Positions 9,888-19,248 of a DNA stretch of 64,000 nucleotides are shown in pieces; position 1 is the first letter of the stretch; each line of letters starts with the position of its first letter. The DNA comes from Candidatus Helarchaeota archaeon. GTDB lineage: Archaea > Asgardarchaeota > Lokiarchaeia > Helarchaeales > HEL-GB-A. The notes under the pieces are model-generated. The model made no database searches. It worked only from the letters and a program-made list of their open reading frames with translations, and was not told where the DNA came from. The position numbers were made by a program, and so were the translations under genes. The DNA is taken from contig JAEOSY010000322.1 in NCBI GenBank assembly GCA_016840125.1, forward strand, positions 44,740 to 108,739, given 5' to 3'.

Positions 9888-12800
9888 GTGCAAAAGGTCT
9901 CACCATTATTATTTGATAGTTTAACTACGGCGGAGCAGAACTTCCTTAGTGATTGGAAGAATTATTGCAAAAAATTTAATTCCTGGGAGGGTATTAAGAA
10001 TATAATCTATATTGGGAACGTCTCAGGTCTTATTAAGACCCAAGCTGAAACGATATTAAATCCAGAAATGCTGAAACCAGCAATACAGCAAAATGTTCAA
10101 ATTGAGGGTGCTAATACATTTGATCTGGCAGCGAATATTGCGGATTATTTCTGGTATAGTCCAGATACGGTTATTATGGCTCCGATAGCGGAAAATTTTC
10201 CAGCACCCCAAAGCAGTATTCTGAATTATTCCAATTCTTTACCTGGTATTGGGTGGATTAATAAAAGTGGTGAAATTAACACCACGTATTTGACAGAAAC
10301 TTGGTCGAAGAGTGATTTAACTATTAATTCAGGGGCTATTTTGATCCAAATTAATAACACGAATGATTTAGCCTTGGAATTATTAGGGAATTATTCAGAA
10401 ACAATCCCCTGGATGTACGATACGAATAAACTTACGAAGAATAATTGGGTTTTTTTTCCAAATGTGACTTATCCCGCGGATGTCTCAGATTGGGGATTAA
10501 GGGTTCTGAATACTACTGAAATTACAGCCCCAATCCCTTTCGATGTAGCGTTTTATAATCTCACTTATCAAACACATCAATTTGAAATCACCAATTCAGA
10601 GGGATTATGTCAAATATCATTAAACTGGAGTGATCCAAGTGCAGATCTAAAGTTCTGGGTACTGGATCCGACAGGGCAATTAGTAGGAGCGTCATCCAGA
10701 ACTATATTCGATACAGGGGTAACAAATGGTTCTTCAACTATACTTTATCCCACGATAGGAAATTGGAGCGTTATAGTAACTAGAATACGGGGGAGTAGTG
10801 CGGTTCCTTATAATTTAACAATAAATATTACTGAATCTTCATCGTATAAACGCCAGTGTATCGAATCAGCGGCAAATGGGGCAATAATCGCATCTCAATT
10901 GAATAAACCCTTACTCTATGTGACCAACTCATCCGTTCCAAATGAAACAAAGCGGGCAATATCCACATTGAATGCCAGTAAGGTCATTTGCGTTGATCCA
11001 TACAATCTTATTACAACGAATGTAACTGCTGAGCTGGCAACTCTGGGAATTAATTTAACGGAAAGTACTAATTTAACTTCAAAAATCCAACTGTATGATT
11101 ATATTTACAATTTAACTCAACAATCTGATCTTGTACTTTCGTCCATCAATAATGGGTATTTTGCGCCGGCTAGTTTAATGGCAGCTTATAAGGGCGCACC
11201 TCTCCTATTTACTTTAAATGAAAGCTATAACATCCATGCGGGAGCTCTGAAGAATTATGCAATGGATAGTTGGGTCGGTTTCCAAGATCCTGGGAATTCT
11301 GGTTTATTAAACCAAAGTATTCCCAGATTTGAAGATATGAAAGGACTAGCTGATAACTTTTACGCGTGGATGAACTCAATAAATCGCGATAAAAGCGGAA
11401 CCGAAACTGTACTCGTTGTTTCCCCCATTTGGGAATTAAATACTTTCTTTGATAGGGCAATTTTCGGAAAAGCCCTTGTAGGACGTTTTGCTACATTAGA
11501 TTCAGAAGATTTAGCTGTGTCAATTTGTCGTAATATCTTCTATCCGGTGCTTAGCTATACAAATATGTCATATGGATATTCACCAAGAACCAAACTCATA
11601 TCAGTGGGAGGGAATTTAACAATTACTTCTACCCAACTTTACGCTAGTAGTTATTCGGGGGATTATACGGCCTGTAAAGCTGATGATGGAGTATACCATT
11701 CATATTTAAATGGCTCGAACGGGCAAGTTGTCATTCCATACTACGTGAATTTAAGTGAATCTCAAATTCACTACAATAATATTTCTCAAGTTGAAATTAC
11801 AATCGATGGGAAAATTGCCTATTCAAACGCGTCCATTCAAGTAGCAGGATGGGGTATTTGGAATTGGACATCAGCAAACATGGTATTATTAAATACGCAA
11901 TTCCTGAATTCAACCAGTGACCAAACTGCAACTATTTTAATTAATACCACAAATAAAACTAGTCTGATCCTTTCAACCAACTCGAGAATTGAACTTTTTG
12001 TGTTGGTTAATACGACCGGGGCACCCATTAATGTAAGTATTGATTTTATAGAATTTAATGTTACGTACAACTATATTAAAAATCAACCTTTAATGCTCTC
12101 GTCTAGTGTTACATATTGGCATGATTTTAGTTTTCAAGGAACTACCTATAATTATTCATCGCTCATCCCATTGAACTTTACGCAAAATGGATTTGTAGTC
12201 GTGAATTCTACAGGTTCTCAAGAAGTTTTTTCACAATTATTGGATGATTGCAAGCTTTGGTATTACTCTGGAAATAATACCCTCAATGAAACTTTGGGTG
12301 AATGGAATATGCTATTTACTCAAAGTGATTATTGGAGAGCATATGGAGATTATAGTGATGATCAAGGGTCGACTCCAGACAACCCTGATGCCGATGCCGA
12401 TCACTACGTCACAGCAAATACAACCCTAGAAGATTGGCAGACGCGCACAGAATTGTTCTCGGTATTAACCCATTTACCATCTACTTTTGTAATGTTACAA
12501 GAAGATTATGGAGCTTTGACGCTGGTTCCTGAATATTTAATGAGTCAAGGTGCGACAACTGTGGTTGCTGACTTGAAACAGAACAGCCTAGGCTATTCCG
12601 AACATTTTTCTTATCTATTAACTAATGCACTTTTACAAAATAAACCAATAGGAGAAGCGCTACTCGCTGCATTTAATGCAACAAGTCACCTCTATTCTGA
12701 AGATTGGGAGGGAAGTATAATAGGAACGGCCCCTTTCTCAAACTATACAGAAGAAAGCCAAGCATTTGTATTATATGGAGATCCTGAGCTATCACTCATA

Positions 12801-15800
12801 AATAGTACTTATGACCTTGTACGACCTACAAGCTATCGTCCTCTGATTCAGGGGTTCTCGAATATAACCCGGCGAACAGGTTTTGTGGAGATTCTATATC
12901 CTATTTATCAATCATACCCCGCCATATTCTGGGCAAATATTACAGATATCGATTCCTATTTAAAGACAGAAGTTTCCGCGAGATATAATATAACCGGGAC
13001 ACAGTATGGAACACATGAATCTTTTGAACCGTATCAAACTAATCAGGGGACCTTATATGATGATCAAGATGATATTTTTGTGGCATTTACGGTTTTTTAT
13101 AATACGAGCCTCAGTCTATTCGAATCTTTAACGAGAAAAACAGTCGAATGGCACATTTTTGATTCGAGCAATGAGATTCAAATTGCAATACCGATATATC
13201 TCCGTTCAGCCCTTCCAAATGTTGTTGATGCTTCAAAAACGATCCAATTAAATGATACTGGAATCTTTAACGATATTGATCATGTTGGACCGTTGGTATT
13301 TCATGAAACCATTGGAAGAGTCAATGAATCTATTTATGTAGAATTCAACGTGACTGATGTAGATCAAGTAAGCGGAGATCCAGATTCTAGCGAGTTTGAA
13401 GTTAATTTGGTCTTACAAAATGTTGATACTAATACTACTGGATTTGCGCCGATGAACTTCGTTGATGATAATAATGGTGATGATATAGTCAGTATTTGGA
13501 ATATAACCTATAGTTTTAATGCATTCAATGATACGGGAAAGTATGAGCTTTACGCACAGGTTACTGATGGAGAGAATGAAACTAAATTGGAATATTTAGA
13601 TTATATATTTCTAATCAATTGGGCTCCCGAAGCCAATGGTACAAACTTTGTAATTACAAACGGGACAGCCCCTGAAAATCAGGTATTTCGAGAGAATGAA
13701 ACCATAGAATTCTTCGCATCGGTTCTAGATGTAGATGGGAGCCGGAATGTGACTGAATCTTGTGAAGGAAATGGGACTATTACTGGAACACAACTTAGTG
13801 CAATTAATTTCACAGGTAATACTGGAGCATGTCAATTAAATGATGGAGTATATCACACTTATCATTCCAATACGAGTGGGCAAATTGTTTGGTCGTATTT
13901 TGTAAATATGAGTGATTATGGAATTAATTACAATACCACTTCAAGAATAGAGGTTTCAATTGACGGAAAACTCGGGTATTCGAATGGGTCAGTTGAGCTG
14001 GCTGGCTGGGGGCTTTGGAATTGGTCTTCTGGGAAATATATAATAATGAATTCCAGCGTGTTGAACTCAACTACTGATAATTTTGATTCGGTCGTACTTG
14101 CTAATTCAAATCTATCCGATTTTCTAAATCCTGCTCAAAAATCACGCATCGAACTTTTTATTTTGGTGAATACCTCGGGCCCCGTAGTTAATGTGAGTAT
14201 TGATTTAATCCAATTCAGGATAACGTTCAAACATGACATGGCTTTGACTCATGATGTAATGCTATGTCTTTACAAGGAAACAAACCAATGGATTAATGTT
14301 TCAATGACAGATAATGATTTGAATAACAATTGGACTGCAACATATACTTTTACAAGGTTTAATGAGAGTGGGAAATGGATACCATATGTAAATGTTTTTG
14401 ATAGGGATGGTCCTTCAGTATTATTTAATTCAGGGATTAATGTAACAGTTGTTAACCATCTTCCAGATATACCTACTAATGTCACAATAACGGATTTCAA
14501 CCTAACGGTTATTTCATCGATCCTAAGAAATAATACTATTCGCTTCTTTGGGAATGCTACAGATTTCGATGTTGACTTTCGCACCTCTACCCTGATATTG
14601 TACGCGTGTTTAAATGATAGTGCTGGAATCGTGCGATATCAAGAGGTGATGACCTATAATAGCAACATGAGTTTATGGTCTTATAATTTCACACCACTAA
14701 CAACGGACCCTGTTGGTAACTGGACGTATTACGTGAGTGTAGTAGATGAGGCGGGAGGACGAACGAATTCAAGCGGAATTATGCTAACCATTATTAATAA
14801 TCAGCCCATTATTCAAGTAGTTGAAATCCAGCCGGCAGATCTGGAGTTATTTATTGGGGAAGATCTTTCCATTAATATAACTGCTACCGATGTGGAGAAA
14901 TTAACCAATGCTACGGTCTTTATCGAAGATGGAACAGGCACCCTCATTAATATGACAGGGATTCTCATAAACCAATCCGATTCAGTAATAATTACATTCA
15001 TAGAGGCAAATTACAGCTCGTTAGATACATCAGGTACTTGGAATATTACAATCAGGTTATATGATGCGGAGGGAGATTATTCATCGGAGTTCACTTTTCC
15101 AACTGGAAATAATTCTATTACAATAATTGTGCATCCACGTCAGCAAGATAACGGAGGGCGATTCCCGTTTGAAGTCATTATTATAATTGCAATCGTAATT
15201 ATTACTGTGATGGCAACGTATTTAGTATATCGAATCCGGAAAAAAGAAGCTGCAGTTGTCCCTGCCGCGCGGGTAAGACAAATTATTAAAAAGATCTCGA
15301 AAGAAAAGGATACGAAAGTAGCGGAGACACGGGCAGAGATTGAATCGCGAATTAAAGCCATAGATATTAAACCAAAACCTAAGATCAAAATCCTACCAGA
15401 GGAGAAAAAGGAGTTATCTGAAGAAGAGATTGAGAATTTGAACAAGGAAATGCGTAAATTGGTCAAGGAAGCTCAGGATCTGCTCGAGAACGCTCAATTT
15501 GAGGCAGCTTCCATTGCATACCATGATGCATCTACTTTAGCGCTGAAACTAGAGAAAAACGAAATAGCTAAAGTGTATGCCAATCGAAGTGAGGAAATTC
15601 TTGCAAGAAAATCAGAACTGAAGAAGAAGGCAAAACAAGAAGCAAAAGTAGAAAAGAAATTATTGAAAGAAAAGCAAAAAAAGAAAATAAAACTGAGCCG
15701 AGCCGAGATTGAAAATATCAAAACGGAAATAGGTGAGATTATGAGAAGTGCCAGACGGTCCATCAATCAAGATGACTACATTTCTGCTGCCAAGCAATAT

Positions 15801-15884
15801 CGAGAAGTATCCGAACTGTATAGCAAGATCGGTGACGAAGAAAAAGCCAACGAATTCGAGGAAAAGGCGGATTCACTATTATAA
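9888..15884 (+). CDS. Giant single-pass surface protein with Ig-like modules and a cytosolic helical tail
   Basis: The native gene probably starts at 9568 or 9580, with a one-base frameshift at 9830/9831. The GTG at 9888 is only the first start available to this frame. The ectodomain begins with an alpha/beta region resembling cell-wall-binding or gingipain-like folds, including YGDPELSLIN, a motif seen at the end of C25-type domains. A pre-peptidase C-terminal-like beta domain (DLKFWVLDPTGQLVG) and several Ig/cadherin-like repeats follow. One module of about 150 aa occurs twice (nt 11617-12078 and 13771-14234). N-x-S/T sequons are dense. A transmembrane helix (VIIIIAIVIITVMATYLVY, near nt 15172-15230) precedes about 210 basic, coiled-coil residues. 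These contain two related segments of about 60 aa resembling MIT or TPR hairpins. The catalytic status of any protease fold is unproven. Confidence 0.8.
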   Translation: MQKVSPLLFDSLTTAEQNFLSDWKNYCKKFNSWEGIKNIIYIGNVSGLIKTQAETILNPEMLKPAIQQNVQIEGANTFDLAANIADYFWYSPDTVIMAPIAENFPAPQSSILNYSNSLPGIGWINKSGEINTTYLTETWSKSDLTINSGAILIQINNTNDLALELLGNYSETIPWMYDTNKLTKNNWVFFPNVTYPADVSDWGLRVLNTTEITAPIPFDVAFYNLTYQTHQFEITNSEGLCQISLNWSDPSADLKFWVLDPTGQLVGASSRTIFDTGVTNGSSTILYPTIGNWSVIVTRIRGSSAVPYNLTINITESSSYKRQCIESAANGAIIASQLNKPLLYVTNSSVPNETKRAISTLNASKVICVDPYNLITTNVTAELATLGINLTESTNLTSKIQLYDYIYNLTQQSDLVLSSINNGYFAPASLMAAYKGAPLLFTLNESYNIHAGALKNYAMDSWVGFQDPGNSGLLNQSIPRFEDMKGLADNFYAWMNSINRDKSGTETVLVVSPIWELNTFFDRAIFGKALVGRFATLDSEDLAVSICRNIFYPVLSYTNMSYGYSPRTKLISVGGNLTITSTQLYASSYSGDYTACKADDGVYHSYLNGSNGQVVIPYYVNLSESQIHYNNISQVEITIDGKIAYSNASIQVAGWGIWNWTSANMVLLNTQFLNSTSDQTATILINTTNKTSLILSTNSRIELFVLVNTTGAPINVSIDFIEFNVTYNYIKNQPLMLSSSVTYWHDFSFQGTTYNYSSLIPLNFTQNGFVVVNSTGSQEVFSQLLDDCKLWYYSGNNTLNETLGEWNMLFTQSDYWRAYGDYSDDQGSTPDNPDADADHYVTANTTLEDWQTRTELFSVLTHLPSTFVMLQEDYGALTLVPEYLMSQGATTVVADLKQNSLGYSEHFSYLLTNALLQNKPIGEALLAAFNATSHLYSEDWEGSIIGTAPFSNYTEESQAFVLYGDPELSLINSTYDLVRPTSYRPLIQGFSNITRRTGFVEILYPIYQSYPAIFWANITDIDSYLKTEVSARYNITGTQYGTHESFEPYQTNQGTLYDDQDDIFVAFTVFYNTSLSLFESLTRKTVEWHIFDSSNEIQIAIPIYLRSALPNVVDASKTIQLNDTGIFNDIDHVGPLVFHETIGRVNESIYVEFNVTDVDQVSGDPDSSEFEVNLVLQNVDTNTTGFAPMNFVDDNNGDDIVSIWNITYSFNAFNDTGKYELYAQVTDGENETKLEYLDYIFLINWAPEANGTNFVITNGTAPENQVFRENETIEFFASVLDVDGSRNVTESCEGNGTITGTQLSAINFTGNTGACQLNDGVYHTYHSNTSGQIVWSYFVNMSDYGINYNTTSRIEVSIDGKLGYSNGSVELAGWGLWNWSSGKYIIMNSSVLNSTTDNFDSVVLANSNLSDFLNPAQKSRIELFILVNTSGPVVNVSIDLIQFRITFKHDMALTHDVMLCLYKETNQWINVSMTDNDLNNNWTATYTFTRFNESGKWIPYVNVFDRDGPSVLFNSGINVTVVNHLPDIPTNVTITDFNLTVISSILRNNTIRFFGNATDFDVDFRTSTLILYACLNDSAGIVRYQEVMTYNSNMSLWSYNFTPLTTDPVGNWTYYVSVVDEAGGRTNSSGIMLTIINNQPIIQVVEIQPADLELFIGEDLSINITATDVEKLTNATVFIEDGTGTLINMTGILINQSDSVIITFIEANYSSLDTSGTWNITIRLYDAEGDYSSEFTFPTGNNSITIIVHPRQQDNGGRFPFEVIIIIAIVIITVMATYLVYRIRKKEAAVVPAARVRQIIKKISKEKDTKVAETRAEIESRIKAIDIKPKPKIKILPEEKKELSEEEIENLNKEMRKLVKEAQDLLENAQFEAASIAYHDASTLALKLEKNEIAKVYANRSEEILARKSELKKKAKQEAKVEKKLLKEKQKKKIKLSRAEIENIKTEIGEIMRSARRSINQDDYISAAKQYREVSELYSKIGDEEKANEFEEKADSLL

Positions 15885-15912
15885 CATAATTAAAAAAAAG
15901 GAAAAAGTTGAT

Positions 15913-17751
15913 TTAGGAATAGCTTCCTAAAATATTTTCAGTAATGATTCCTATCGCTTTCTTCTTTTTGGGTCCCAAGGGGGATCCGAAGACAAATTGC
16001 GATACTCCAGCCTTTTTAAGACTTTCTATTTTATTAAGACACTGTTGTGGGGTTCCTGAGATTGAGAACGCTTCGATATAGGAGGCATCGACCATTCCAA
16101 AAGCTTTTCCCATATTACCTTTGGAAAGATGTTCTCTCATTTTCGCGGCGATTTCCACATTAAGATCGTGGCGCTCAAGAACTCGAGGGGGGGTAGCTGC
16201 GGCAATGAAGGTTACGACGGGAATAGTTGCTTTAGCAGCATCTTCTGCTTTATCGCTTGTTGAGAAGCATGTATAAGCTACGACATCAGTTTCGTTGATG
16301 TTTCGACTGGCCCTATTAATTCCTTCCATGATATTTTTATGTGCATATTCAAAATCCAGCTCATTCGACCCATTGATTAAGATGCCATCTCCAATTTCTC
16401 CTGCAAGTGCTAGCATTTTCGGTCCTTGTGCTCCTACATAGATAGGAATACTCCGATCCGGCTTAAAATTTAGGCGCGCATTTTCTAATTTCACAATGTC
16501 ACCCGTAAAATTAACGTTATCTTCAGACCAAAGCATCCGAATGGCTTTAACAGTTTCATAAACTGTTTTTAGTGCGCTTTTCGTTTCGATATTTAATGCG
16601 GCTAGCGTTGATTTATCTCCAGCACCTAAACCCAATACCATCCTGTTATTCGATATTCTATCAAGGGAGGCGATTACTGAAGCAGTGGATGCGAGGTGTC
16701 TCATGTAAGGATTTGTTACTCCAACACCCAATACGGCTGCACTGGTAGCTTTTGCCATAAGAGTTAAGGTAACATAGGGGTCCATATTATTATAATGGTC
16801 CGTAATCCAGATGTTGTCGATACCGCCTGCTTCAAACTGCTTTCCATATTTAATAATTTTGTCTAAGCCGGTGGCAGGAACAAGTTCAACTCCAAATTTC
16901 AGCTCCTTATCTAAATTTCTAGCGGCAACCGGAACCGGAGCCCACTTTTTTTGGTCTAAAACCCTGAGAGCTAGTTGGATAGTATTAAAGACAGCGGCAG
17001 GTGAAAGGTGGCCTTTAGTTAATTGAAGGATATCCAATTTTTCTCGTTGTGTAAGATCATACCCCTCTAATTCTTCTTCCGTTAGGATTGCAAGTAAATC
17101 ATCTACTAAATCAGATTTAATAGACTTGCCTAAATTGTTAATTTGATCTAACAGGTTTTTGGGGGGACCACTAATTTTGAATTTCGTAGGTGGTGTAATT
17201 TTTAGTTCGGATTTTGGAACTCCCAGCTCTGTTTTTGCAGCTTTGGGTTGTGTTGGCATCCCAGGCTTTAAGAACTTGCCGGATAATTGATTCACAGCAT
17301 TTGAATCAGCTCTATTAACTAAGGTGAGTACATCTGATACTAGATTTTTCCCTGATTTTCCTTTTACAAATTGAAACATCGCAGTTTTTTCTTGCGGGTT
17401 CATCTCAATCTCGTTTTCGATAAGGTAGTCAATGAGTTCATCTCGAAATTCATCAAAATCGTCTTTAGCTAGGCTTGAAAATTTGTCTACAATTTCTTTA
17501 TCAACCATTTTTTGCATCCTCCTCTTTTCTAGAAAACTCGTCATATGTTGATCTAATTTTGAGAATGGAATAAGAACTATTTCGTTGTCAGCAGTTATTC
17601 GGCAGAGGAATCGGCGATCTGACTTAATATCTATTCCATGTTTCTCTAATTCATTGAGTTCATTTAGCCCAAAGTAAATAGATATACCTCGTTTCATCCC
17701 TTTATCGTGACTCGTGACGATCAATGGTTCGTTATCTTTGTATTTAGTCAT
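15913..17751 (-). CDS. mer: F420-dependent Mer-like reductase with N-terminal extension
   Basis: The C-terminal 330 residues form a luciferase-like (LLM) TIM barrel of the Mer type, which reduces methylene-tetrahydromethanopterin with F420H2. Seen there are LKFGVELVPATG, NIWITDHYNNMDP, VGVTNPYMRH, RMVLGLGAGD and PIYVGAQGPKMLALAGE. Canonical Mer is about 320-330 aa; this protein has 612. The extra 280 residues start with a short beta-rich segment (GISIYFGLNELNELEKHG) similar to the N-terminus of the gene at 19249, followed by helical, charged sequence of unknown function. The ATG at 17751 is preceded by GGGAT. Other F420-dependent LLM enzymes cannot be excluded, but the motifs favour Mer. Confidence 0.8.
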   Translation of the reverse strand: MTKYKDNEPLIVTSHDKGMKRGISIYFGLNELNELEKHGIDIKSDRRFLCRITADNEIVLIPFSKLDQHMTSFLEKRRMQKMVDKEIVDKFSSLAKDDFDEFRDELIDYLIENEIEMNPQEKTAMFQFVKGKSGKNLVSDVLTLVNRADSNAVNQLSGKFLKPGMPTQPKAAKTELGVPKSELKITPPTKFKISGPPKNLLDQINNLGKSIKSDLVDDLLAILTEEELEGYDLTQREKLDILQLTKGHLSPAAVFNTIQLALRVLDQKKWAPVPVAARNLDKELKFGVELVPATGLDKIIKYGKQFEAGGIDNIWITDHYNNMDPYVTLTLMAKATSAAVLGVGVTNPYMRHLASTASVIASLDRISNNRMVLGLGAGDKSTLAALNIETKSALKTVYETVKAIRMLWSEDNVNFTGDIVKLENARLNFKPDRSIPIYVGAQGPKMLALAGEIGDGILINGSNELDFEYAHKNIMEGINRASRNINETDVVAYTCFSTSDKAEDAAKATIPVVTFIAAATPPRVLERHDLNVEIAAKMREHLSKGNMGKAFGMVDASYIEAFSISGTPQQCLNKIESLKKAGVSQFVFGSPLGPKKKKAIGIITENILGSYS

Positions 17752-17812
17752 TTGTTATCCCTAAATTTTCTAGAAAGAATTTTTGGTTCACAATGTTATA
17801 TTCGTGGAACCT

Positions 17813-17826
17813 ACTATATATATCCT
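17813..17826 (-). promoter_or_regulatory. TATA-box candidate for the Mer-like gene
   Basis: On the minus strand this reads GGATATATATAGT, about 65 bases before the ATG at 17751. That predicts a leader of roughly 40 bases. It is the best TATA-like element in the 250-base gap. Confidence 0.45.
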
Positions 17827-17998
17827 ATGGTCAAAAAAGAATAATTTCTTTTTTTTCATAGATTATGTTCAAATTTTTTAGATCAGATTTCTCTCTTTTT
17901 AGTGAGATCCTAAGTAGTACTTAAATTTTTATGCTGTTTGGAAAATCAATGGACTATAAGAATCTTGAAAAAGAAAATAGTAAGAGAATTAGAATAAT

Positions 17999-19111
17999 TT
18001 ATTGTTCAGTTTCATACCCTAGTTCTTTAAAGAGAAGACTGGGTTTAACTCTGCTATTTGATTCTTCTTGCGCGATCCGGGCAATCGTTTTAGGGCGGTG
18101 TTTCGCTTGTAAATCTTGTGCTACGGCGATTGCGCTGTTTGCAAGGTTCTTCAAGTATCGATTAATCGAAATCAAGCTGATTATAGTAGTGGTATCTTTG
18201 ATACTTGCTAAAACTTTTTTCTCCGTCTCTAAATCAAAATTTCTCACTTCATCAATACTGTCCAGCACTTCGTTGGCCCGCATGAAATTATTCTTGAAGA
18301 AGGCGAGAATCGCTTTCTCCTGCATCACCCTGATGAACCGGGACATTTTAGTCAAGTGCTTTTTGACATCTTCGTTGATATCTTCCTTTAATAGCTTAAT
18401 TGCATGTTGAGCAATGCCTACGGCATAATGAGACATTTTACTCAGATCCCGAGCAAGCAAAATTCCGAGGACACAGTCGATCTTCATTTCGCTATCGCAG
18501 ATATCGGAGAGATTGAGGCGTCCGCTCAAGGATAGGTTCAGCTGGCGTAGCATTAGGAAAAATAGTTTATCGACTTCCATTTCCCGATTAAGAACGTCCC
18601 TGGCGAGCTCTTCATCCTTCTCAATAAATGATTTGATCGCATCGGCGTGCATTGAACCCACCAAGCTATAAATTCGCTCAATTAAGTTCCCAAGAGGGAA
18701 TTTAACGGGATCTACCAATATCCGAATGGTGATCCTATCCGAAAATTCCTCGGAGATCTCCGTACCTATTAAATTTGAGGTCCCGTTCTTGATTAACCGC
18801 TTCTTATCCAAACTAATGGTTTTTTTAGACAGGATCCGGATGATATCTGACCCTTGGATATATGAACTGTTGATGCAACGCTCGATAGAGCTCTCCTTGG
18901 GGTAATCCTCCAGTTCAACAACGAATTCATGGTAATATTTATCGTCAATTCCATTTGGAATGAATCGTATACCGCCAGTATCATCTACAGCAAGGCTTAG
19001 TTCTGCCCCCTGATCAAGCCCATGCCCATTCACCCATGTTTTCGGGAGTGTGACGAAAAAACTCCCGCTTTGGGTTCTTTGCATCTTCCTAATATCAACC
19101 ATAAATCGCAC
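17999..19111 (-). CDS. phoU: AbrB-PhoU domain transcriptional or phosphate regulator
   Basis: Residues 5-50 form a SpoVT/AbrB swapped-hairpin DNA-binding domain (KMQRTQSGSFFVTLPKTWV). The remaining 320 residues are all-alpha with the repeated PhoU-type three-helix pattern (DADAIKSFIEKDEELARDVLNREMEVDKL-like segment, then SHYAVGIAQHAIKLL). This is the standard archaeal AbrB-PhoU architecture of about 330-370 aa, linked in general to phosphate sensing. No pst genes are adjacent, so the target is unknown. The track start is GTG at 19111; ATG at 19102 is equally plausible, and the TATA element nearby suggests a nearly leaderless mRNA. Confidence 0.85.
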   Translation of the reverse strand: MRFMVDIRKMQRTQSGSFFVTLPKTWVNGHGLDQGAELSLAVDDTGGIRFIPNGIDDKYYHEFVVELEDYPKESSIERCINSSYIQGSDIIRILSKKTISLDKKRLIKNGTSNLIGTEISEEFSDRITIRILVDPVKFPLGNLIERIYSLVGSMHADAIKSFIEKDEELARDVLNREMEVDKLFFLMLRQLNLSLSGRLNLSDICDSEMKIDCVLGILLARDLSKMSHYAVGIAQHAIKLLKEDINEDVKKHLTKMSRFIRVMQEKAILAFFKNNFMRANEVLDSIDEVRNFDLETEKKVLASIKDTTTIISLISINRYLKNLANSAIAVAQDLQAKHRPKTIARIAQEESNSRVKPSLLFKELGYETEQ

Positions 19112-19119
19112 CCATATAC

Positions 19120-19140
19120 TATGGATCCCATACTATAATT
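19120..19140 (-). promoter_or_regulatory. TATA element with overlapping dyad upstream of AbrB-PhoU
   Basis: The minus strand carries AATTATAGTATGG, centred about 25 bases before the GTG/ATG starts at 19111/19102. A dyad TATGG-ATC-CCATA lies at 19120-19132, with related copies of CCATA(TA)CTAT on each side. It could be an autoregulatory operator in this divergent promoter region. Confidence 0.35.
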
Positions 19141-19214
19141 AGGGTAATGAGTTCATTATTTTCTAGTATGACTAGACGTTATTATAAATTTAACCGTAAA
19201 CCCAACGAAAATAC

Positions 19215-19222
19215 TATAAATA
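19215..19222 (+). promoter_or_regulatory. TATA box of the GC-rich orphan gene
   Basis: TATAAATA lies about 30 bases before the ATG at 19249 in an otherwise AT-rich spacer. Archaeal start sites fall about 25 bases downstream of TATA, so the transcript would be leaderless or nearly so. This supports ATG 19249 over the upstream TTG/GTG codons. Confidence 0.5.
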
Positions 19223-19248
19223 ACCTTTAATACCTTCAATTGGTGTTC

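Noticed and set aside
9820..9890. Programmed -1 ribosomal frameshifting in the surface gene
   Set aside because: There is no slippery X-XXY-YYZ heptamer and no clear pseudoknot downstream; a one-base indel is simpler.
15748..15930. 60-aa plus-strand frame across the end of the surface gene
   Set aside because: It overlaps the surface gene in another frame and has no start signal.
17931..18410. 159-aa plus-strand open frame
   Set aside because: Antisense to the AbrB-PhoU gene; Cys- and Ser-rich composition typical of a shadow.
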